DNA from: Cellulomonadaceae bacterium
Lineage (GTDB): Bacteria; Actinomycetota; Actinomycetes; Actinomycetales; Cellulomonadaceae
Length of the DNA: 5,837 bases
Assembly: GCA_031283115.1 (NCBI GenBank)
Contig: JAITCK010000006.1
Location: 1 to 5,837, forward strand
Direction of reading: 5' to 3'
Shown here piece by piece: positions 1-5,837 of this stretch. Made by a program: the position numbers and the translations under genes. A model generated the notes under the pieces. The model was not told the origin of the DNA. It saw nothing but the letters and a program-made list of their open reading frames with translations, and ran no database searches. Numbering within the stretch: position 1 is the first letter of the stretch; every line of letters starts with the position of its first letter.

Positions 1-793
1 TAGTGGGGAGGCCGTGACCGCTGGCGTTGGCCTGGTCGGCTTGGGCTTCCAGGGCTTCCAGCGTGTGGGCGGCATCAAGTGTGTAGCCGCCGACGCGGGT
101 TCGGCGCAGGGCCGTCAAATGTCCTGCCGTCCCCAGCGCTGCGCCCAGGTCTCGGGCTAGGGCTCGCACATAGGTGCCTGATGACACCGTCACCGACACG
201 TCTAGGTCGAGGACGGGTAGGTCGTCGCTGACGGCGGCCCGCAGGGCAGTCACGGTGAAGTCGCTAACGGTCACCGGGCGGGCCTGCAACTCGACCTCCT
301 GGCCTGCGCGGACACGAGCGTAGGCCCGCTGGCCGTCCACTTTGATAGCGGAGACGGCGGTGGGCACCTGCATGATGTCACCGGTCAGCGCGGCGATAGC
401 GTCCGTGAGGGCTGCATGGGTCAGGTGCACTGTGCCTTCAGTGGCTGCACCAGTGCCGCTGGTTTCGTCCAACACCACCGGAGACACCTGCGACACCTCC
501 CCTTCGGCGTCGTCGGTGGTGGTGCCCACGCCTAAGCGGATGGTCGCGTCGTAACTTTTGTCGGCGCCGGTCACGTAGGTGAGCAGTTTGGTCGCCTTGC
601 CGACGGCGACGACAAGGACGCCAGTGGCCATGGGGTCGAGCGTGCCGCCGTGCCCCACCTTGCGCGTTCCCGCCAGGCGTCGCATCCGACCTACCACGTC
701 ATGCGATGTCCATCCGCCAGGCTTATCGACGATAACAAACCCATCCCCCGCCGTCGGCCTGCGCGCCGGACGGTCAGGCCTGGTCGCGTTCAT
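1..793 (-). CDS. truB: tRNA pseudouridine(55) synthase TruB, 3' end cut off by window
   Basis: TruB isomerises U55 in the T-loop of tRNAs to pseudouridine. The window contains 264 codons without a stop; family members have about 290-310 residues, so only the C-terminal end is missing. Visible: [17 protein letters not shown] (18-34); the catalytic loop [14 protein letters not shown] (47-60) with Asp53 as the nucleophile; [10 protein letters not shown] (79-88) with Tyr81; [10 protein letters not shown] (91-100); [19 protein letters not shown] (142-160); and [14 protein letters not shown] (204-217) with the conserved Arg210. Two small departures from the common actinobacterial form are GHGG for GHAG and QVPT for QVPP, neither at a catalytic residue. 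The start is ATG at 793, the only ATG in frame before the domain; it lies inside the end of rbfA, giving a 20-nt overlap in a different frame and suggesting translational coupling. The N-terminal 17 residues are a short basic, Pro-rich lead. Confidence 0.96.
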   Translation of the reverse strand, partial: MNATRPDRPARRPTAGDGFVIVDKPGGWTSHDVVGRMRRLAGTRKVGHGGTLDPMATGVLVVAVGKATKLLTYVTGADKSYDATIRLGVGTTTDDAEGEVSQVSPVVLDETSGTGAATEGTVHLTHAALTDAIAALTGDIMQVPTAVSAIKVDGQRAYARVRAGQEVELQARPVTVSDFTVTALRAAVSDDLPVLDLDVSVTVSSGTYVRALARDLGAALGTAGHLTALRRTRVGGYTLDAAHTLEALEAQADQANASGHGLPT

Positions 794-1397
794 GGGCGTT
801 TTCGGGGTCTTCTAGGGTGTCAAAGTCGGTGAGGCCCGCATATTCGTCGGTGGCGGCCAGGTTTTCGTCGGCGTCAGTCAGGTCGAAGCCAGCGTCGGTG
901 AGGTCGCCTCCCTCGGCGGCGGCGTCATCCCACTCGACCTCGGCATCGCCGTCAAAATCGTCATCAAGGCCAGAATCTTCGTGAGGTTTCTTGTAAGGGT
1001 CTTCCTCGCCGGCATAGTGGGCGCCTTGGCGAAGGCGGGCCAGTTCTTCGTCGCGGCGGCGGGCTTCGGCTAGGGCTTCGGCAATGTGGGCGGCGGTTTC
1101 AGGGACGGCGTCAAGGTGGAACTCGACGGAGGGGGTCAGGCGGACGCCCGTCTGCTTGCCCACCTCACTACGGATGAGCCCCTTGGCAGACTCCAGGGCG
1201 GCGGCGGTTCCAGCCCGGTCATCGTCGGATCCGTAGACGGTGTAGAAGATGGACGCCATCTGCAGGTCGCCGGTGACGCGCACGTCAGTGATGGTGACAA
1301 AGCCCAGGCGAGGGTCTTTGATGCGGGTTTCCAACAGTTGGGCGACAATCACTTTGATACGGTCGGCGAGGCGTTTGGCGCGCGGGTTCTCAGACAT
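774..1397 (-). CDS. rbfA: 30S ribosome-binding factor RbfA with long acidic tail
   Basis: RbfA binds the immature 30S subunit and helps finish 16S rRNA processing, notably during cold adaptation. The 207-residue product has a complete core in residues 1-122: [18 protein letters not shown], then [20 protein letters not shown], and the AxG element of the KH-like fold at 71-73 (AKG) before [20 protein letters not shown]. Residues 131-207 form an extension with 30 Asp/Glu in 77 residues and only three Lys/Arg, including a tandem [14 protein letters not shown] and a later GLTDFD. Most RbfA proteins are about 115-160 residues, so the tail is long. The ATG at 1397 is chosen because the conserved N-terminus starts at once ([14 protein letters not shown]). 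The gene lies 205 nt after infB, an unusually wide gap for this operon, and overlaps truB by 20 nt. Confidence 0.95.
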   Translation of the reverse strand: MSENPRAKRLADRIKVIVAQLLETRIKDPRLGFVTITDVRVTGDLQMASIFYTVYGSDDDRAGTAAALESAKGLIRSEVGKQTGVRLTPSVEFHLDAVPETAAHIAEALAEARRRDEELARLRQGAHYAGEEDPYKKPHEDSGLDDDFDGDAEVEWDDAAAEGGDLTDAGFDLTDADENLAATDEYAGLTDFDTLEDPENAHERDQA

Positions 1398-1403
1398 GCC
1401 GCT

Positions 1404-1409
1404 ACCCTA
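1404..1409 (-). promoter_or_regulatory. Candidate -10 box for a leaderless rbfA transcript
   Basis: The minus strand reads TAGGGT followed by AGCGGC and then the rbfA ATG. TAGGGT fits the actinobacterial TANNNT -10 consensus and would occupy -12 to -7 if the A of the ATG were +1. That is the spacing seen for leaderless transcripts, which are common in this phylum. No good -35 hexamer is visible, and no convincing Shine-Dalgarno lies before rbfA (only a weak AGGG). The alternative is that TAGGG is a poor ribosome site in an operon transcript. Confidence 0.4.
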
Positions 1410-1469
1410 CCGCCCACGCGCTACGAACTGGCTCTAGCAGCAACGGACAAGCAGCCACCTATTTCTTCA

Positions 1470-1499
1470 CCCTCCACGCCCGCCAGCGCCCCGCCACCC
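1470..1499 (-). other. G-quadruplex-type G-runs in the infB-rbfA gap
   Basis: On the minus (RNA-sense) strand the sequence reads GGG-TGGC-GGGG-CGCTGGC-GGG-CGTGGA-GGG, four runs with loops of 4, 7 and 6 nt, which fits the usual quadruplex pattern. It lies in non-coding DNA about 70 nt before rbfA, so codon choice does not explain it. A high-G+C genome produces such patterns by chance, and folding is not demonstrated. Confidence 0.4.
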
Positions 1500-1536
1500 G
1501 TTACCAGTCACCCGAGCCACACCGTCACATGAAAGC

Positions 1537-1575
1537 CGAACGGCCCGGCCTCGCGGAGGAGAACCGGGCCGTTCG
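1537..1575 (-). terminator. Long G/C-rich hairpin between infB and rbfA, possible terminator or attenuator
   Basis: CGAACGGCCCGG (1575-1564 on the minus strand) pairs perfectly over 12 bp with CCGGGCCGTTCG (1548-1537). The 15-nt loop can fold further: CCTC (1559-1556) with GAGG (1552-1549) around a 3-nt loop, leaving a 4-nt bulge. It begins 27 nt after the infB stop. On the minus strand only a short CTTTC follows, so it lacks a true U-tract. High-G+C actinobacteria often show such U-less hairpins after genes, but their termination efficiency is uncertain. It could be a partial terminator that lowers rbfA-truB read-through, an RNA-processing site, or a 3'-end stabiliser. Confidence 0.55.
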
Positions 1576-1576
1576 A

Positions 1577-1589
1577 AGCGTTATACGCT
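1577..1589 (-). other. Small hairpin after the infB stop
   Basis: A perfect 5-bp inverted repeat, AGCGT and ACGCT with a 3-nt loop, starts 13 nt after the infB stop codon and immediately precedes the larger hairpin at 1575-1537. Alone it would be weak; stacked next to the larger one it may help protect the 3' end of an infB transcript. The role is inferred. Confidence 0.3.
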
Positions 1590-1602
1590 CACTGGCTCAC
1601 GC

Positions 1603-4503
1603 TCAGGTGCGGGGAATCTCCCGCATCTCGAAGGTTTCGATGATGTCGCCTTCAGAGATGTCGTTGAAGGAGCCGAGGCCGATACCGCACTCGAAGCCTT
1701 CCCGAACCTCCGTGACATCGTCCTTTTCGCGGCGCAGCGACTCGATGGCAAGGTTGTCCCCCACCACCACGCCGTCGCGGAGCACGCGGGCCTTGGAGTT
1801 TCGGCGAATCGACCCGGATCGGATGATGGAACCGGCGATGTTGCCGAACTTGGAGGAGCGGAAGATTTGTCGAATCTCCGCAGTACCCAACTGGGCTTCC
1901 TCGTATTCCGGTTTGAGCATCCCTTTGAGGGCTGCCTCAACATCTTCGATGGCCTGGTAGATGACCGAGTAGAACTTGACTTCAACGCCTTCGCGGTCGG
2001 CCAGTTCTTCAACCCGCTCACCAAACTTCACGTTGAAGCCGATGATGACAGCGGAGTCGACGGTGGCCAGGTTGACGTCGTTTTGCGTGATAGCGCCAAC
2101 ACCACGGTGGATGACGTTGAGGCGAACTTCCTCACCCACGTCAATCTTGAGCAGGGCGTCTTCCAGGGCCTCAACGGCACCGGACACGTCACCCTTGATG
2201 ATGAGGTTGAGGGTTTCGACCTTGCCCTGTTCGACAGCCTTGGTGAAGTCTTCCAGGCTGATGCGCTTGCGACGCTTGGCCAGGAGGGCGGCACGTTCAG
2301 CGGCTTCACGTTTCTCAGCAATCTGACGGGCGGTGCGTTCTTCGGGCGCCACCAGGAAGGTGTCACCGGCAGACGGCACAGACGACAGGCCAAGCACTTG
2401 GACGGGACGGGCCGGTTCAGCGTTGGGCACAGCATTGCCGTGCTCGTCGAACATGGCCCGTACACGGCCATAGGCTGTACCTGCGACGATGGCGTCTCCG
2501 ACGTGCAGGGTGCCGGATTGAACCAGCACGGTTGCTACGGCGCCTCGGCCACGATCCAGGTTGGCTTCGATGGCGACACCGCGGGCATCCTTGTTGGGGT
2601 TGGCGCGCATGTCGAGGGCGGCGTCTGCGGTGAGCAGCACGGCCTCCAACAGTTCGTCAATACCGGTGCGGTTGCGGGCGGACACGTCAACGAACATGGT
2701 GTCGCCACCGTATTCTTCAGCGACCAGGTTGTATTCGGTCAACTGTTGGCGAATCTTGGCCGGGTTAGCGTCAGGCTTGTCCACCTTGTTGACGGCAACA
2801 ACGATGGGCACACCGGCTGCTTGCGCGTGGTTGAGCGCTTCAACGGTCTGCGGCATAACACCGTCATCGGCGGCGACCACCAGGATGGCAATGTCGGTCA
2901 CCTGGGCACCTCGAGCACGCATGGCCGTGAAGGCTTCGTGGCCGGGGGTGTCGATGAAGGTGATAGCCCGGTCAACATCCTCATGCATGGTGTGAATCTG
3001 GTAGGCACCAATATGCTGGGTGATGCCACCGGCTTCACCAGCAACAACGTCCGTCTGGCGGATGGCGTCGAGCAGTTTGGTTTTACCGTGGTCGACGTGA
3101 CCCATGACGGTGACGACGGGCGGGCGGGGCAGCAGATCCTCATCGGATTCGCCTGCTTCTTCGGCTTCCAGGTCGATGGAGAAGGATTCCAGCAGTTCGC
3201 GGTCTTCTTCTTCCGCCGACACCATCTCGATTTTGTAGCCGAGTTCTTCGCCGAGAATCCCGAAGGTGGCCTCGTCCAAGGATTGGGTGGCCGTAGCCAT
3301 TTCACCCAGGTGGAAGAGGACGGTGACCAGGGAGGCCGGGTTGGCGTCAATCTTGTCAGCGAAATCGTTGAGGGATGCACCTTGACGGAGGCGAACAATG
3401 GATTCGCCGGTTCCGCGGGGAACAATAGCGCCGCCCAGGGATGGGGCCTGCATGGCCTCGAACTCTTGACGTTTGGCCCGCTTGGATTTGCGGCCCTTGA
3501 CAGGGCGGCCACCGGCACGCCCGAAGGCGCCAGCGGTTTGACCGCGTCCGGCGCCACCGGGTCGCCCACCGCCACCGGGACGGGGGCCGAAGCCGCCGCC
3601 AGCGCCAGGAGCGCCACCGCCGCCACCGGGACGGTTGCCGCCTCCGGCACCGCCACGACCACGGCCGCCGCCGGCACCTTGGCCGGGGCGGGGCAGGGCT
3701 GTGCGGCCAGCCATCATGCCGGGGTTGGGGCGGGGGCCACCGGGACGGGGGCCGCCGTTGCCTGCGTCAGCGTTCTGGCCGTCACGGCCAGCGTCGCGTC
3801 CACTGTCACGTGCGGGACGTTGCCCAGGGCGGGGCATTCCTTGCGCGGCTGCGAAGGGGTTGTTTCCCGGGCGCGGGGCGCGCTCGCCGGGGCGGGCGCC
3901 GCCACGGGAGTCACGGGAACCGTCGCCGCGTCCGCTGTCTGAGCGGTCGCTGCGGCTGTTTTCGTTGCGGCCGCCTCGGCCCATGCCTTGCGACGGGGCG
4001 AAGGGGTTGTTTCCGGGCCTCGGGGTTCGCTCGCCTGAGGCAGTGTTGCCTGCCGGGCGGGCGGGTGCCGGGCGCGGGCCAGGTGCTGCGGCGGGGCGCG
4101 CCAGAGCATCGTCGTCAACTGCCGGGGCTGCCGCATCCGCAGTGTGGGCGGGTGCCACAGGTGCGGGGGCGTCGATGGTCGGTTCGGTGACGGGTGTGTC
4201 TGCCGGGGCGCCTGGTTGGGGGGCTGATGCGCCGGGTTTGTGCGCGCCGGGGCGGACCGTTCCAGGTTTGGCTGTGCCGGGTTTCACCGCGTCTGCGGCG
4301 GCTTTGGCAGCCTTTGCTGCGGCCTTTTCGGCGGCGGCTTTGGCCTGGTCGGCGAACTTTTCCCGCATTTGGCGTTCGACCGGGGGCGGCAGCGTCGATG
4401 ACGCTGTGCTCACAAACTCGCCTGCTTCTTTGAGCGCGCCGAGTAGGTCTTTGCTCGTCATTCCTAGCTCTTTGGCGAGCGCGGAAACACGAATGTTAGC
4501 CAC
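1603..4503 (-). CDS. infB: Translation initiation factor IF-2
   Basis: IF2 is the GTPase that brings initiator fMet-tRNA to the 30S subunit and promotes 50S joining. With the GTG start the protein has 966 residues, long for the family but usual for actinobacteria. Order: N-terminal IF2_N helix domain (about 4-53, [17 protein letters not shown]); a low-complexity linker (54-330), first Ala/Lys/Pro, then Arg/Gly/Ser; a conserved basic stretch [16 protein letters not shown] (337 on); a second IF2_N-type domain (365-420); the G domain with GHVDHGKT (468-475), Thr495 in [17 protein letters not shown] (518-523), NKVD (572-575) and SAR (608-610); domain II (about 640-725); domain III (about 745-850); and C-terminal domain IV, which binds fMet-tRNA (about 868-966). 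All GTPase motifs are intact. The TGA stop is followed in frame two codons later by another TGA (1599-1597). GTG at 4503 is preferred over TTG at 4530 because of the Shine-Dalgarno. Confidence 0.97.
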   Translation of the reverse strand: MANIRVSALAKELGMTSKDLLGALKEAGEFVSTASSTLPPPVERQMREKFADQAKAAAEKAAAKAAKAAADAVKPGTAKPGTVRPGAHKPGASAPQPGAPADTPVTEPTIDAPAPVAPAHTADAAAPAVDDDALARPAAAPGPRPAPARPAGNTASGERTPRPGNNPFAPSQGMGRGGRNENSRSDRSDSGRGDGSRDSRGGARPGERAPRPGNNPFAAAQGMPRPGQRPARDSGRDAGRDGQNADAGNGGPRPGGPRPNPGMMAGRTALPRPGQGAGGGRGRGGAGGGNRPGGGGGAPGAGGGFGPRPGGGGRPGGAGRGQTAGAFGRAGGRPVKGRKSKRAKRQEFEAMQAPSLGGAIVPRGTGESIVRLRQGASLNDFADKIDANPASLVTVLFHLGEMATATQSLDEATFGILGEELGYKIEMVSAEEEDRELLESFSIDLEAEEAGESDEDLLPRPPVVTVMGHVDHGKTKLLDAIRQTDVVAGEAGGITQHIGAYQIHTMHEDVDRAITFIDTPGHEAFTAMRARGAQVTDIAILVVAADDGVMPQTVEALNHAQAAGVPIVVAVNKVDKPDANPAKIRQQLTEYNLVAEEYGGDTMFVDVSARNRTGIDELLEAVLLTADAALDMRANPNKDARGVAIEANLDRGRGAVATVLVQSGTLHVGDAIVAGTAYGRVRAMFDEHGNAVPNAEPARPVQVLGLSSVPSAGDTFLVAPEERTARQIAEKREAAERAALLAKRRKRISLEDFTKAVEQGKVETLNLIIKGDVSGAVEALEDALLKIDVGEEVRLNVIHRGVGAITQNDVNLATVDSAVIIGFNVKFGERVEELADREGVEVKFYSVIYQAIEDVEAALKGMLKPEYEEAQLGTAEIRQIFRSSKFGNIAGSIIRSGSIRRNSKARVLRDGVVVGDNLAIESLRREKDDVTEVREGFECGIGLGSFNDISEGDIIETFEMREIPRT
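3541..3681 (-). repeat. Glycine/arginine-rich low-complexity tract of IF2
   Basis: About 47 residues are almost entirely Gly with interspersed Arg, Pro and Ala (for example [18 protein letters not shown]), an RGG-like composition typical of disordered RNA-contacting segments. It lies just before the conserved [16 protein letters not shown] stretch. The open reading frame continues without a break, so it is part of IF2 and not a decayed region. RNA binding is inference from composition only. Confidence 0.75.
3685..3751 (+). other. Cluster of G-runs on the infB template strand (possible G-quadruplex)
   Basis: The plus strand, which is the template for infB, has eight runs of three to five G at 3685-3688, 3690-3693, 3696-3698, 3721-3724, 3727-3730, 3732-3736, 3742-3744 and 3747-3751. 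The last five fit the standard four-run quadruplex pattern with loops of 2, 1, 5 and 2 nt. They arise from Pro codons written as CCC and from the RPGG repeats of the linker, so coding constraint may be the whole explanation. Folding has not been shown. Confidence 0.4.
3835..4035 (-). repeat. Duplicated PRPGNNPFA module in the IF2 linker
   Basis: Two copies of an 18-residue module, GER(T/A)PRPGNNPFA(P/A)(S/A)QGM, lie at 4035-3982 and 3888-3835, 49 residues apart. The DNA copies share an identical 17-nt core (gcgaaggggttgtttcc on the plus strand). Between them lies a 30-residue stretch rich in Arg, Ser, Asp and Gly. RPGNNPF units are a known feature of actinobacterial IF2 linkers and often vary in number between species. 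Confidence 0.8.
4228..4287 (-). repeat. Pentapeptide xKPGT/xRPGA repeats in the IF2 linker
   Basis: Four tandem five-residue units ([20 protein letters not shown]) sit just after the Ala/Lys-rich helix-like stretch of the IF2 linker. At DNA level they are degenerate 15-bp units. They probably arose by slippage or unequal crossing-over and make a flexible, basic, proline-rich spacer. No function beyond a linker can be read from them. Confidence 0.7.
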
Positions 4504-4505
4504 TT

Positions 4506-4542
4506 TTCTCCTTGTCTTGGCCCTCCCCAAGACGTGGGAGAA
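4506..4542 (-). promoter_or_regulatory. 5' leader hairpin that pairs with the infB ribosome binding site
   Basis: Read on the minus strand, TTCTCC (4542-4537) pairs with GGAGAA (4511-4506), and inside it GTCTTGG (4533-4527) pairs with CCAAGAC (4520-4514). The two stems are 6 and 7 bp, separated by a small CAC/AA internal loop and closed by the loop GGAGGG. The 3' side of the outer stem contains the GGAG of the infB Shine-Dalgarno, 4 nt before the GTG start. The fold would hide the ribosome site. No U-tract follows, so this is not a standard intrinsic terminator. The pairing is seen directly; a regulatory role is inference. The rest of the 114-nt ylxR-infB gap shows only a direct repeat ACCGATG (4592-4586 and 4581-4575). 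Confidence 0.55.
4508..4513 (-). promoter_or_regulatory. Shine-Dalgarno of infB, decides the GTG start
   Basis: The minus strand reads AAGGAG, then AAAA, then GTG at 4503. This is the best Shine-Dalgarno in the ylxR-infB gap. It supports initiation at GTG 4503 rather than at the in-frame TTG at 4530, which has no purine-rich site in front and lies within a predicted stem. The spacing of 4 nt is slightly short but usable. Confidence 0.75.
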
Positions 4543-4617
4543 CCGCTAATACTGCCTGGTCATTGCAGGGAACTCATCGGTTGCCCATCGGTCGTAGACC
4601 TGCCTTCGTGTATCTGT

Positions 4618-4965
4618 TTAGGTGGTGCTTGCTGGTGTACTGCCGGTGACGTTCAGGTGGTTGGTGATCTCGGTGGTGTCGAGCGGGGCGTCCACACGGA
4701 GTGCGCTTGTTTTCGTGAGCCGGCGGCCGCCGAGATCTACACATGCGGGGTCTGGATGAATCCAGGCTCCGCGCCCTGGCGCGGTGGCGCGGCTGTCAGC
4801 CACAACGCGGGCTTGTCCCCCGGGTGTGGCTGGCGGTGCGCCAACCAGTCTGAGCAGTTCTGACCGCAGGTCGCGTTTTTTGCAACCGACGCAGGTGCGC
4901 ACAGGAGCATGACCGCGCGACGCAGCCTCAGAGAGTGTACCCCCTGGCCTTGAGTTTTCATGCAT
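4618..4965 (-). CDS. ylxR: YlxR/DUF448 family RNA-binding protein
   Basis: This is a small protein of the YlxR (DUF448, also RnpM) family, typically encoded between nusA and infB. In Bacillus subtilis the homologue has been reported to bind RNase P RNA and modulate its activity; the role here is inferred from the family. From the ATG at 4965 the product is 115 residues. The domain starts at residue 23 with [10 protein letters not shown] (Cys25 and Cys28) followed by SELLRLV, and contains [12 protein letters not shown] (about 64-75), the usual YlxR signature. About 22 residues precede the domain and a Ser/Thr-rich tail follows. I chose ATG 4965 because it overlaps the nusA stop by 8 nt, typical of coupled genes. 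An in-frame ATG at 5058 would run about 100 nt into nusA and is unlikely. A GTG just before RTCVGC (4809 frame region) is possible but has no clear ribosome site. The stop is TAA. Confidence 0.9.
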   Translation of the reverse strand: MHENSRPGGTLSEAASRGHAPVRTCVGCKKRDLRSELLRLVGAPPATPGGQARVVADSRATAPGRGAWIHPDPACVDLGGRRLTKTSALRVDAPLDTTEITNHLNVTGSTPASTT

Positions 4966-5837
4966 CGTCGTGTGTGACGTCTCCCGTTTCGCGTGTAGCA
5001 CCGCTTTCTGCTGCGGCTTCTGCGGCGGCATCGGAACCTGTGGCAGCATCTGCTGCACCGCCGACGGCGTCGTTCATGGCCGGGTCGGCGTCGGATCGTA
5101 TGTCGATGCGCCAGCCGGTGAGTTTTGCTGCCAGGCGGGCGTTTTGCCCTTCTTTGCCGATGGCGAGGGACAGTTGGTAGTCGGGGACGACCACGCGGAT
5201 GGCTTTGGTTTCTTCATCGAGCACGGTGACGGATTGGACGCGCGCCGGGGATAGGGCGTTGGACACGAAGGTGCCGGGGTCGTCGGAGTGGTCGATGATG
5301 TCGATTTTTTCTCCGCCCAACTCGTTCATCACGGCGCGCACGCGAGCTCCCATGGGGCCGATGCAGGCGCCTTTGGGGTTGAGGCCAGGTACTTTGGTGC
5401 GTACAGCGATTTTGGATCGTTGCCCGGATTCGCGGGCGATGGCGATGATTTCTACCTGGCCGTCGGCTACCTCGGGGACTTCAAACTCGAAGAGTTTGCG
5501 CACGAGGCCAGGGTGGGTGCGTGACAGGGTTACTTGTGGGCCTTTGGGGCCGCTGGACACGTCTACCACGTAGGCGCGGATGCGTTCGCCGTGCTTGTAC
5601 ACCTCGCCGGGCACTTGTTCGTGGGGGGGGAGCACGGCTTCGGTGCCGCCCACGTCCACCATGACAACGCGGGGGTCGCGGCCTTGCTGGATGATGCCGG
5701 ACAGGACTTCACCTTCTTTGCCTTTGAAGGCGCCTAACACTTTGTCGTCTTCGGCGTCACGTAGGCGCTGCATGATGACTTGGCGGGCGGTGGCGGCGGC
5801 GATGCGACCGAAGTCGTCGGGGGTGTCGTCGAACTCG
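4958..5837 (-). CDS. nusA: Transcription termination/antitermination factor NusA, 5' end cut off by window
   Basis: NusA binds RNA polymerase and nascent RNA and modulates pausing, termination and antitermination. The window holds the last 292 codons; the N-terminal polymerase-binding part is mostly outside, with only its end ([20 protein letters not shown]) visible. In order come an S1 domain (visible residues about 39-107), KH1 with the GPMG loop (160-163) and KH2 with the GKEG loop (227-230). After KH2 only about 45 residues remain, an Ala/Asp/Glu-rich low-complexity tail. This matches the short NusA of actinobacteria and lacks the C-terminal AR repeats of Escherichia coli NusA. The stop is TGA at 4960-4958, and ylxR starts inside the last codons, so translational coupling is likely. 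Frame and identity are clear; the true start and promoter lie beyond position 5837. Confidence 0.97.
   Translation of the reverse strand, partial: EFDDTPDDFGRIAAATARQVIMQRLRDAEDDKVLGAFKGKEGEVLSGIIQQGRDPRVVMVDVGGTEAVLPPHEQVPGEVYKHGERIRAYVVDVSSGPKGPQVTLSRTHPGLVRKLFEFEVPEVADGQVEIIAIARESGQRSKIAVRTKVPGLNPKGACIGPMGARVRAVMNELGGEKIDIIDHSDDPGTFVSNALSPARVQSVTVLDEETKAIRVVVPDYQLSLAIGKEGQNARLAAKLTGWRIDIRSDADPAMNDAVGGAADAATGSDAAAEAAAESGATRETGDVTHDDA

Noticed and set aside
1529..1960. Plus-strand frame starting in the infB-rbfA gap
   Set aside because: Most of it is antisense to the conserved C-terminal domain of IF2, and its start lies next to the hairpin without promoter or ribosome site.
3711..3722. Internal ATG-ATG in the IF2 linker as a second start for a short IF2 form, as known in Escherichia coli
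   Set aside because: No Shine-Dalgarno precedes it or the other internal ATGs at linker residues; nothing in the sequence supports it.
1867..3942. A 691-codon open frame on the plus strand, opposite infB
   Set aside because: Its codons lie back-to-back with infB codons, so it stays open simply because infB there avoids TTA, CTA and TCA codons, as expected at high G+C. The translation is low-complexity Gly/Val/Ala/Thr with no recognisable domain, and infB is certain.
3635..4549. A 304-codon plus-strand frame opposite the IF2 linker
   Set aside because: It is the complement of the Pro/Gly/Ala-rich linker; the product is Pro/Arg/Ala low complexity without family features or ribosome site.
4575..4592. 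Direct repeat ACCGATG spaced by 11 bp in the ylxR-infB gap, considered as a regulator binding site
   Set aside because: Seven-base repeats are expected by chance and no known operator matches; only the helical-turn spacing is suggestive.
4534..4863. Plus-strand frame of 109 codons across the ylxR-infB gap and ylxR
   Set aside because: It lies antisense to ylxR, has no recognisable domain or ribosome site, and is best explained as a shadow frame.
4870..4885. Run of six A in ylxR considered as a frameshift site
   Set aside because: Codon boundaries do not fit a slippery heptamer, and the frame on both sides encodes the conserved YlxR domain.
4737..4961. Minus-strand 74-codon frame starting with ATGA at the nusA stop
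   Set aside because: It overlaps ylxR in another frame; YlxR is a clear family member in its own frame, and this product has no recognisable features.
1..5837. Search for CRISPR arrays, tRNA or rRNA genes, insertion sequences and defence genes
   Set aside because: Coding density is nearly complete with five conserved housekeeping genes; no spaced repeats, transposase signatures or RNA gene features were seen.

Overview
This window is part of a housekeeping transcription and translation operon of a high-G+C Gram-positive bacterium (Actinomycetota). All genes lie on the minus strand, so the biological order runs from position 5837 down to 1: nusA (5' end missing), ylxR, infB, rbfA, truB (3' end missing). 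The assignment to Actinomycetota rests on this gene order, on a short NusA that ends soon after its second KH domain, and on an IF2 with a very long Ala/Pro then Gly/Arg-rich linker carrying RPGNNPF modules. GTG initiation and G/C-biased codons fit as well. I cannot place it at genus level; Actinomycetaceae or a nearby family is a guess.

Layout: 5837-4958 is nusA. ylxR (4965-4618) starts inside the nusA end with an 8-nt overlap. A 114-nt gap follows and carries a two-part hairpin (4542-4506) that pairs with the Shine-Dalgarno of infB. infB (4503-1603) encodes a 966-residue IF2 if its GTG start is used. A 205-nt gap (1602-1398) separates infB from rbfA. It holds a small hairpin, a long G/C-rich hairpin without a U-tract, a G-quadruplex-type G-run pattern, and a TANNNT box at exactly the spacing expected for a leaderless rbfA transcript. 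rbfA (1397-774) has a long acidic C-terminal tail. truB (793-1) starts inside rbfA with a 20-nt overlap.

Together the genes link transcription elongation (NusA), RNA binding (YlxR), translation initiation (IF2), 30S subunit maturation (RbfA) and tRNA U55 pseudouridylation (TruB). This is a well-known conserved cluster. I found no mobile element, CRISPR array, RNA gene or novel system. What deserves a second look is the non-coding DNA on both sides of infB, which suggests separate control of infB translation and of rbfA-truB transcription, and the unusual acidic tail of RbfA.
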